NCBI GenBank assembly: GCA_019416685.1
Contig: DXWV01000027.1
Span: 1-37,007, forward strand
Origin: Bacteroides sp.
GTDB lineage: Bacteria > Bacteroidota > Bacteroidia > Bacteroidales > Bacteroidaceae
Length of the DNA: 37,007 nucleotides
Direction: 5' to 3'
Part shown: piece after piece, positions 24,373-31,937 of the stretch
Layout of the letters: the number at the start of each line of letters is the position of its first letter
How positions within the stretch are numbered: position 1 is the stretch's first letter
The notes under the pieces: generated by a model
Seen by the model: only the letters and a program-made list of their open reading frames with translations
Told to the model about the DNA's origin: nothing
Databases searched by the model: none
Program-made: the position numbers and the translations under genes

Positions 24373-26535
24373 ATGAAAAAACTTTCTATCTGGCTGTGTG
24401 TCTTATTATTTATGATAAGTGCTGAAAGTAGAGCGCAGTCTATGATTTCGGGGGCTACCTACGAGAAACGGTGTGATGCTATGATTCAGTATATGGCAAA
24501 GGGTACATCACCTTCCGGAGGTGATCCTAAATATACGGGTCCGTATTATTTTGCACGTTTATATCTTAATTACGATAAGTCACGGGCGATAAACAACCTG
24601 GAGGCTATGTATGATAAATATATAGCCGATCCTGATTTGTATTACAACTCTACGGGTTCGGGCGTTGAATTTTATGCTCATGCCACACTACATGGTTATT
24701 TGCTGACAAAGGACAATATGCCGGAGTCTTTGAAAGCCAAAATAAAGACGTTTCTTCAGTTAGGTGATTATAATTCAAGAGGAATTACTCTTAATTTGGA
24801 TATGATACGTTATACGGTCGGCTTTATGGCTACTGAGCAATGGAGTGATTTTACAGATCGGTACGGACGTACAACGAAGCAGATCAGAGATTATAATCGT
24901 CCCCGTATTTTGAATTGGCTGAATAAATTCTTCCACAATAATTGTAGTGAAGCAGATGCATTCATTTATTTCTCTACGAATATAATGTATGTACGTATGT
25001 TGGCTGAGTTCTGTCAGGATGAGGAAATTAATCAAAAGGCTAATGCGGTTTACCAGCAAATGATTGCCAGTTTGCTTTCGGCCTGGAATCAGGGATTGTA
25101 TGTAGCCAATCCACCTCGTTGTAAGGGGTGGGATCAATTGTATACAGGTGCCCGTGCCTCCAATTCAAATATAACGGCGCTTGCCTGGTTGTACTTCGGT
25201 AATCAGGATAATAAGTATCTTTTTATTCCGGGACTGACCGTAACCAATAACACGGCAAGTATGAATTTTTGGTTGGCTTATAAACGCAACGTGGCTCCCG
25301 ACCCGGCTTTGTTGCAGGTTTATGATTCAAAGGAGTATCCCTATGTATATACCAGTTACATTAATGATATAGGAGTGAATGGTTCAAACAAAGATGTGTT
25401 GAACTGGAAGCGTTTTAAGTATACATACCAAAGTAGTAATTATGGTTTAGCTACTCAAACAGAAATCCCTTATGATTTGTCAAAAGCTACTTCCTGCTAT
25501 GCCTACAAAGAGACCAAACGTACGTATCTGGCCTGGCAAAGTGATGTTGTAGAGAGTGTCTTTTCTGTTTGTCAGGACAATCCTGCCCGTCCTACCGACA
25601 ATACAAATGCTAATATTGAAGGATACGGAGAGAACCCTTATCACAGGGTGATGCAATATGAAAAAGCAGCGGTTGGGGTGTATAATGTACCGACTACTTA
25701 TATTCAGGGAAAGCGTTACCGCATTTATGTTCCTTTCACAAAAAGAGGTATTAAAGAACGTATCGAAGCAGATGGCTGGATCTTTTGTCATACCGGAACG
25801 ATGCTTTTCGCCTTTAAAACATTGGAACCTTATACGTGGACGAATACAGATTTTGTAGTCAGCAATCATGATGTTCTTACTTTGGAAGATACCTCTTGCC
25901 GAAAAGGAGCCTGGGTGCTGGAAACTTCAGAAATAGAGCCGGAATATAAAGCGGCTACCCGTAGTGAAGAACTGGAGTTATTCAAGAATGCGGTTCTTAC
26001 CAAGACAAAGATAGAAAAACTGGATTATACTACAAGTAAGCCGGCAGTGAAGTATACTTCTTTGAGCGGCGATGTTTTGCAGTTGCAATTCTTTCCGCCT
26101 ACGGAAGCTTATCAGGATAATTACAAAGTGAACGGAGTACCGTTGACCCTTTCCGAAGAATATCTTTTCAATAGTCCTTATGTGCAGCAAAAGAATAATG
26201 CAGATGAACTCTTTTTGTATAAAGAGGGTGTGTTAGAGCAAACAGTCAATTGGAATGACTCGTCTGTTGGGATTGAGAATGCCAGAGAAGAAGCAGGTTA
26301 CTGCCTTTTTCCCAACCCGGTAAGGGATGAGTTCCATCTTTCTTTTCCGCAGGAAGATAAACCGGAACGCGTGTCGGTTGTCAGCTTGTCCGGACAGGTA
26401 GTGAGGCATTGGGATATTCAGGAAGAATATGAGCAGACGGTTACTCTTTCGGCTGTAGGCTTGTATGAAGGACTTTATTTCCTTCGTGTTGACAATGGCA
26501 AAAAAGTATGTATGCTGAAGTTTTTAAAGATTTGA
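24373..26535 (+). CDS. Secreted protein of unknown family, candidate polysaccharide lyase, with T9SS-type C-terminal domain
   Basis: I do not recognise the family. The 720-residue protein (ATG 24373; an in-frame ATG at 24361 adds four residues) has a signal peptide (about 1-22, ending SRAQS). Residues about 25-310 are helix-rich, with SGVEFYAHATLHGYLLTK, EADAFIYFSTNIMYVRMLAE and ARASNSNITALAWLYFG, suggestive of an alpha/alpha toroid. Residues about 390-620 are beta-rich. The plan resembles toroid-plus-sandwich polysaccharide lyases, but that is inference. The last 75 residues, starting LFPNPVRDEF and including VSVVSLSGQVVRHWD and GLYFLRV, form a clear type A T9SS sorting domain, odd for Bacteroides. 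The gene sits between a hairpin and a GH105 gene, supporting a glycan-cleaving role. Confidence 0.6.
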   Translation: MKKLSIWLCVLLFMISAESRAQSMISGATYEKRCDAMIQYMAKGTSPSGGDPKYTGPYYFARLYLNYDKSRAINNLEAMYDKYIADPDLYYNSTGSGVEFYAHATLHGYLLTKDNMPESLKAKIKTFLQLGDYNSRGITLNLDMIRYTVGFMATEQWSDFTDRYGRTTKQIRDYNRPRILNWLNKFFHNNCSEADAFIYFSTNIMYVRMLAEFCQDEEINQKANAVYQQMIASLLSAWNQGLYVANPPRCKGWDQLYTGARASNSNITALAWLYFGNQDNKYLFIPGLTVTNNTASMNFWLAYKRNVAPDPALLQVYDSKEYPYVYTSYINDIGVNGSNKDVLNWKRFKYTYQSSNYGLATQTEIPYDLSKATSCYAYKETKRTYLAWQSDVVESVFSVCQDNPARPTDNTNANIEGYGENPYHRVMQYEKAAVGVYNVPTTYIQGKRYRIYVPFTKRGIKERIEADGWIFCHTGTMLFAFKTLEPYTWTNTDFVVSNHDVLTLEDTSCRKGAWVLETSEIEPEYKAATRSEELELFKNAVLTKTKIEKLDYTTSKPAVKYTSLSGDVLQLQFFPPTEAYQDNYKVNGVPLTLSEEYLFNSPYVQQKNNADELFLYKEGVLEQTVNWNDSSVGIENAREEAGYCLFPNPVRDEFHLSFPQEDKPERVSVVSLSGQVVRHWDIQEEYEQTVTLSAVGLYEGLYFLRVDNGKKVCMLKFLKI

Positions 26536-26551
26536 TTATATAGTATTAGTT

Positions 26552-27757
26552 ATGAAGAAGAATATTGTTTTCTTTGTATTGGTAATCCTGGGGCTGACAT
26601 CATGCTCAAGGCAAGAAGTGAGTTATTTTGATAATTTCCCGGAGGGGGCTGATCCCGTTGAGATTGGTACTAAAATAACTTATCGCTTTCTGGCTCAGGG
26701 GCATTCGCAGTATGGTAGTCCTTTACGTATAAACGAACCGCGTACTCAGATTACTTATCCGGACGTTTGTACCTGGTTGGGAGGGTTGTGGTTTGCTAAA
26801 GAATGTGGCAATGCAGAGTTGACACGACAGCTGACTGAACGTTTTGAGCCTTTGTTTACTACGGAGGCTTATCTTCAGCCAAAGCCGAACCATGTTGATA
26901 ACAATGTATTCGGAGCTTTGCCTTTGGAATTCTATTTGCAAACCGGTGATGAACGGTATAAGAAAATGGGGATGATGTATGCCGATTCGCAATGGGAGTT
27001 GCCGGCAGACTGGACGCTCGATCATCAGGATACATGCAAGAGCAGTATGTATGGTGATTTTGTAGATGCAGATGTCTGTCTGCCCCAGCAAAAAGAGTGG
27101 GCAGATAAAGGATACTCCTGGCAGACACGCTTCTGGCTGGATGATATGTTTATGATTACTGCTATACAGGCACAGGCTTACAGGGTAACGAACGAACGGA
27201 GATACGTAGATCGTGCCGCCCGTGAAATGGTGCTTTACCTGGACTCCATACAACAACCTTCAGGCTTGTTTTATCATGCTCCGACAGCTCGTTTCTGTTG
27301 GGGGAGAGGCAACGGATGGATGGCTGTAGGCATGGCAGAGTTACTGCGTATTCTTCCGGGAGATAACCCGGACAGGAAAGCTATCATGCAGGGTTACCTC
27401 AAAATGATGGTACGCCTGAAAGAGATGCAGGACGAAAAAGGTATGTGGAAACAAGTTGTAGATGATGCATCTATGTGGGAAGAAACATCCGGTACGGGTA
27501 TGTTTGCGTATGCGATGATCGTAGGTGTGAAAAAAGGATGGCTTGATAAGGACGAGTATGGTCCTGCCGCCCGCAAGGCGTGGATTGCACTCACTTCTTA
27601 TGTGAACCAGATGGGAGATGTGGAAGGTGTATGCGAGGGTACTATGTTAGGAAATACAAGTGAGCATTACCGCAACCGTAAGCCGCTGACGGGTGATCTG
27701 CACGGACAGGCTCCGGCATTGTGGTGTGCTTATGCTTTGATAGCCGAAAAAATTTAA
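26552..27757 (+). CDS. GH105 unsaturated uronyl hydrolase, lipoprotein
   Basis: The 401-residue enzyme belongs to glycoside hydrolase family 105 (YteR/YesR type), which removes the 4,5-unsaturated uronic acid from the non-reducing end of lyase products by a hydration mechanism. The signal peptide ends LGLTSC with a lipidated Cys at residue 18, so it is membrane-anchored. The (alpha/alpha)6 barrel shows FWLDDMFMITAIQAQAY, where Asp197/198 correspond to the catalytic Asp region, followed by GLFYHAPTARFCWGRGNGWM and GTGMFAYAMIVGVKKGWL. Length is slightly above the usual 360-380 because of the signal and linker. It lies 16 bases after the previous gene and 5 before the next. It is the best clue that the PUL uses lyase chemistry. 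Confidence 0.92.
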   Translation: MKKNIVFFVLVILGLTSCSRQEVSYFDNFPEGADPVEIGTKITYRFLAQGHSQYGSPLRINEPRTQITYPDVCTWLGGLWFAKECGNAELTRQLTERFEPLFTTEAYLQPKPNHVDNNVFGALPLEFYLQTGDERYKKMGMMYADSQWELPADWTLDHQDTCKSSMYGDFVDADVCLPQQKEWADKGYSWQTRFWLDDMFMITAIQAQAYRVTNERRYVDRAAREMVLYLDSIQQPSGLFYHAPTARFCWGRGNGWMAVGMAELLRILPGDNPDRKAIMQGYLKMMVRLKEMQDEKGMWKQVVDDASMWEETSGTGMFAYAMIVGVKKGWLDKDEYGPAARKAWIALTSYVNQMGDVEGVCEGTMLGNTSEHYRNRKPLTGDLHGQAPALWCAYALIAEKI

Positions 27758-27762
27758 AATTG

Positions 27763-30700
27763 ATGAGATATACTGTTATTAGTTTTATTGTGTTGTTGTG
27801 CTGGGTATTTGATACCCATGCACAACAATATCGTATTTCTACGGACCATCCGGCTGTTACTTTTGAAAAAGAGAATCCGCTTTTCTTGTCTATATACAGT
27901 TGGCCGGAGACTTTGATCAGCTATCCGGTTACTTTTTCTCCGGATAGTAATGTTGAAAACCGTTTGGAGTTGATAGATACCCGGACCGGAAATCCGGTTG
28001 CTTTTCAACTTTCGGATAAGAAGTACGATAACAATCGTATTTGCTCTGCACGTATCCATTTTTTCGCCTCCATGTCTGCCGGGGGAGGTTTTAAGTATAC
28101 TTTGCGGTTGGGCAGCCGGAAGATGAACTCTGATCATCCGGTATACATCGAACGAAAAACCGACTGTTGGATACTTGGAAATACGGATTTTAGTGTTGCC
28201 ATTCCTGTAACTGCTACCGTAAATGACAATATCGCTCCGGCTCCAATTCTTTCTGTTTCAAAAGGAGAAGGAGCTTCCGGTCGTAACAGGTTGTACTCCG
28301 GTCATAAGAAAATAGTGTCCGTAGAGACTTCCGTAAAAGAGAGTGGAGAGCTGTTTGCCGAGTGTCTGGTACTTTACCGTTTGGAGGGAGGAGCCGAGTA
28401 TCGGACTTCTGTTAAGGTGGTACAAGGCTATCCGTTTGTTATCTTCGATGAAGAGATGAGCGGAATAGAAAAACAAGACGGAGTTTTTGTAGATATGGAG
28501 TGGACCGGCTTCCATCCGACTCATAAATATGCTAACTGGGACCGTCAGAAAGATGTGACTGTTGCTGACGGAGTACCTGTTGAACAACCTCTTTATACCA
28601 GTTATTGCCAGGAAGATCCGCATTGGACAGGTGAAGGATGGATAGAACAGGTTGACAAAGAAATGGTATATCGTCTGTTGCCTTTCGGAGGAAACTCTAC
28701 GCGGGAGCAAGTTCCTGTGATGACTTTTTGGGAGAGTGGAAAGGATGCCCGTGAGTTGGGCGTATTTGTTTATGATCACAATCGCTGGAATGACCGGCAA
28801 TATGGTATTTGGCAGCCTACTCCCGATTTGTCTGTCTATTTCAGATATGCGGATGAGAAACTCTATTTTAAGTATCCGGTACAAAATGGTACACGCTCTA
28901 CAGCAATAGCATTTACCCGGATCGGTGATACACACCCCAAAGTGGAGGCTTTCAATAAGAGTATTGATGATATTGCGGCTAATGGCGGGAAAGACCATTC
29001 GGCCGAAATGGTATTCCGGTATACGATGATGCTTCACCGGCAATATGCGTTACTGAATCTGGATAAGGTGAAGAACTGGGTACTGGAATATCCACGAGAA
29101 GCGAAACGCCCCGAAAATCCTTTTATCAAAAGGCCCAAAGAAACTTCTGCCGATCGGTTTTATAAGCAGATGGTCACTTCTCCGATGGTGTATTATATGA
29201 CCGGGATGAATAGTTTTCCGGGCATTCATTCTATTTCTCACCGCCCGGTTTATTCACAGTGGGTGCAGGATTATCTGACTTACTACAAAGATTTGTCCGA
29301 CGAACAACGCAAGACTGTTGAGGCTCTTTTCTTATTGGCCGGTTATGTGAATATGCTTGAACCGATGAATGCCATTCGTACTTCATTGGCAGGCACTGCC
29401 AACATGGCTGCCGATGGATGGGCGGTGACCGGGCAAACGGCTTTTCTTTTCCCGGAACATCCGATGGCAAAGGAGTGGGCCGATTTTTTTGAGAAGTCGA
29501 TTGAAGTTTATGGTTTGTTTTATACCCGTCCGGAAGTCAGCTCCTATGAGTCTAAGGGAGGACGTTGGGTAGAAAGTTTAGGGGTGTACAATTGGGCTTA
29601 TCTGCGTCCTACCGTACATTCGAATATAGCCCTGGAACTGTTTGATGGTAAAAATCGGTTTGCAGATTCTCATATGGCGCAAAGAGCCCGCTGGATGGTT
29701 GATATGGTAACGCCGGGACGAGCTTATCCACCTCATGGTGCACACGGTGGCGGTAGGTTGGTGCCGCGTTATGCACCTGTTTATGAATTAGGAAACTGGT
29801 TACAGTATTATGATCCGCTGGTAGCCGAAAATTTACGATGGTTGGGAGCGATAGGAGAAGATGTGGAAGAAAAGGCGAATGATACGAAATGGGTAGAGGT
29901 ACATAAGAATACGCATCAGACGAAAGATACAGGTACGAATCCGCATCTGAAAAGTTGCAAATATACCGGGCATGGGATTGTGCTTCGTGCCGGAGTTGAT
30001 TCGGATGAAGAACTTTCTATCCATTTGAATCAGGTAGACAAAGGGCCTAATTATCGCTGGGGACATCAGGGGCAGGGTAATGCAGGCGGTATCTATTTCT
30101 ATGCACAAGATAAAGTTTATACCGGTCACGAAAATGAGGCGGTAGGAGATCATACCCAAAATAATACGGATGGAGTAACCAATTTCGGAGTCATGAAAAA
30201 CGGTACTTTTTGTAATATCGGGATGAATGAGCTGGTTGCCCCTTTATATGATCTGGAGATAGCTCAGATGGCTGAAGTACGTTCGGCAGAGGGTAAAGAT
30301 TCTTTTGCATGGCCCGAATATGTATCCCGCAGTATTCTTTTGGTAGGGACCGATTATTTTCTGATTTACGATCAGACCGGGACTAACTGGAGAGCTTTCA
30401 ACCGTTTCTCATGGTTTACCCGGAAAGAAGATGAGTTGCCGAAGATTGTATTTATGGATAAAGTACGTCCGGAATATTGGACAACGGCAGGGACTGCGAA
30501 GTCGAAAGGCTTTTACCGGGATGGCGTTGGCTCTTTGCTGACGCTGGTTACCCACAAGAAAGAATCGGTACATGTTTTGGATGGTAAACTTACTGTTCCG
30601 GCATTACTGAAAGGAAATGATGTTTATGAATTCGTTCCGGATAAAAGCAGGAGTCCGAAGGGGGTAGTGCATGTGGCTACAGATAAGAGCCGGGATATTA

Positions 30701-31767
30701 TTTTCAGGGACAGTGAACCCATTACCTGGCATTCGGATTCTGTGACTTTCAAAGGAGAAGCAGGGATGGTTCGCCGGATGAAGAACGGAGATCTGCAACT
30801 GGCCCTGTTCAAAGGTTCTGAGATTGCTGCTGACGGTTTGGGTATTCATCTTACGGGTGAGACAGAAACAGCCATCGCATTGACACGCCTTGTAGGTGGA
30901 GATTGCAAAGGGAGATTGAAGTCGGACGGTAAAGCGACGTTGACTTTGACAGGTGTGAAAGGGGGAAAACTCTATATCGATGGAGTGATGTACAAAGGGA
31001 ACATAGCTGGAGTGAAACTACCCGCCGGAGAACATGCTATTGAATATACAGCAAAAGAACCTGTTCCTATGCCCACAACGATTGAGGATGTTGTTTATGC
31101 AAAAGCCGGCAACATGGTTTATTTGTCAAAGCCCCAATCGGTGTCAAAGGTCCGTATGGAACTCTCGAAAGATGGAGGCAAAAGTTGGGAAGTATCAGGC
31201 ACAACCACAAAAACTATATATATGTTGCCCAAACTGGCAGAGGGTAAGTATCATGTACGTGCTGTCTCTGTCAACGGAAAGAAAGAGGCTGCTTCTGCCT
31301 GTGAATATCCGGTTTATATAAGTAAGTCTCCTTCTCATTATCCGGAAGGCTTAAAACTTCAACTTGATTCCGGTCGGATTGATCTCTCCTGGGGGCAAGT
31401 ATTAGGTACTGAAGTTTACAGGGTTTACAGAAGAAAGCTGGGTGATAAAGAGTTCCTGAAGGTTTATGAGGGAAAAGCTACTTCTTTTGCGGATGAAGAG
31501 CTTCAGGGAGTAGTTCCTGCCTTTATCCTGCCTGGTAGCCTGGATAATGCTGATGCCGATAGAAGTGGAATTATTGTATACGAGTATACTGTGACCGCTT
31601 TAAATGGAAATGGAGAGAGTGCTATGGCTCCGGTGGTGAACAGTGATCCTGCTTCATGGGCAAACTGGTATCCATCTACTGAACTGAAGTTCAAGCGCCG
31701 TTCTGCATTCTGGATGGAACCGTATGTTCCGGCTAATGCAGTTCCCGGGAAGTATTATCCGGATTGA
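27763..31767 (+). CDS. Large secreted heparinase II/III-like protein, probable polysaccharide lyase
   Basis: The 1334-residue protein starts at ATG 27763, which gives a good signal peptide (about 1-20, ending DTHAQQ); upstream open frame overlaps the GH105 end and is ignored. A beta-rich N-terminal part (about 25-400) is followed by a helical toroid-like part (about 415-690, with TANMAADGWAVTGQTAFLFP and GGRWVESLGVYNWAYLRP). A beta-sandwich follows (about 715-1000) with WGHQGQGNAGGIYFYAQDKV, which resembles the His-containing strand of heparinase II/III C-terminal domains. The last 220 residues look like fibronectin III modules (GRIDLSWGQVLGTEVYRVYR). Lyase activity is inferred from fold and from the adjacent GH105. 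The CAZy family and substrate are not assigned. It is far longer than ordinary heparinase II/III proteins (650-750). Confidence 0.7.
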   Translation: MRYTVISFIVLLCWVFDTHAQQYRISTDHPAVTFEKENPLFLSIYSWPETLISYPVTFSPDSNVENRLELIDTRTGNPVAFQLSDKKYDNNRICSARIHFFASMSAGGGFKYTLRLGSRKMNSDHPVYIERKTDCWILGNTDFSVAIPVTATVNDNIAPAPILSVSKGEGASGRNRLYSGHKKIVSVETSVKESGELFAECLVLYRLEGGAEYRTSVKVVQGYPFVIFDEEMSGIEKQDGVFVDMEWTGFHPTHKYANWDRQKDVTVADGVPVEQPLYTSYCQEDPHWTGEGWIEQVDKEMVYRLLPFGGNSTREQVPVMTFWESGKDARELGVFVYDHNRWNDRQYGIWQPTPDLSVYFRYADEKLYFKYPVQNGTRSTAIAFTRIGDTHPKVEAFNKSIDDIAANGGKDHSAEMVFRYTMMLHRQYALLNLDKVKNWVLEYPREAKRPENPFIKRPKETSADRFYKQMVTSPMVYYMTGMNSFPGIHSISHRPVYSQWVQDYLTYYKDLSDEQRKTVEALFLLAGYVNMLEPMNAIRTSLAGTANMAADGWAVTGQTAFLFPEHPMAKEWADFFEKSIEVYGLFYTRPEVSSYESKGGRWVESLGVYNWAYLRPTVHSNIALELFDGKNRFADSHMAQRARWMVDMVTPGRAYPPHGAHGGGRLVPRYAPVYELGNWLQYYDPLVAENLRWLGAIGEDVEEKANDTKWVEVHKNTHQTKDTGTNPHLKSCKYTGHGIVLRAGVDSDEELSIHLNQVDKGPNYRWGHQGQGNAGGIYFYAQDKVYTGHENEAVGDHTQNNTDGVTNFGVMKNGTFCNIGMNELVAPLYDLEIAQMAEVRSAEGKDSFAWPEYVSRSILLVGTDYFLIYDQTGTNWRAFNRFSWFTRKEDELPKIVFMDKVRPEYWTTAGTAKSKGFYRDGVGSLLTLVTHKKESVHVLDGKLTVPALLKGNDVYEFVPDKSRSPKGVVHVATDKSRDIIFRDSEPITWHSDSVTFKGEAGMVRRMKNGDLQLALFKGSEIAADGLGIHLTGETETAIALTRLVGGDCKGRLKSDGKATLTLTGVKGGKLYIDGVMYKGNIAGVKLPAGEHAIEYTAKEPVPMPTTIEDVVYAKAGNMVYLSKPQSVSKVRMELSKDGGKSWEVSGTTTKTIYMLPKLAEGKYHVRAVSVNGKKEAASACEYPVYISKSPSHYPEGLKLQLDSGRIDLSWGQVLGTEVYRVYRRKLGDKEFLKVYEGKATSFADEELQGVVPAFILPGSLDNADADRSGIIVYEYTVTALNGNGESAMAPVVNSDPASWANWYPSTELKFKRRSAFWMEPYVPANAVPGKYYPD

Positions 31768-31803
31768 GAATAATGGACGCTTGGTTGCGTTGGTTGGTTA
31801 GTA

Positions 31804-31901
31804 TTGAAACGCAGGATGAACGCAGATTTTCGCAAAGAGATAGAAGTTAAAGACTAAACTTTCTCTTAATCTGCGAAAATTTGCGTTTATCTGCGTTTCA
31901 A
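31804..31901. repeat. Inverted repeat (AACGCAGATT family, copy 3)
   Basis: An imperfect hairpin with arms of about 38 bases: TTGAAACGCAG (31804-31814) pairs with CTGCGTTTCAA (31891-31901), and inside it GAACGCAGATTTTCGCA faces TGCGAAAATTTGCGTTTA. It lies between the converging PUL and phosphate transporter genes and may end both transcripts. It is related to the repeats at 4483-4672 and 11677-11755. Confidence 0.75.
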
Positions 31902-31937
31902 CAATCGTTCCCTTTCTGTGTTTTTAATAATGCTCTA

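Noticed and set aside
27721..27762. Earlier start for the 1334-residue protein
   Set aside because: The extra 14 residues overlap the GH105 coding end and would spoil the signal peptide that begins at 27763.
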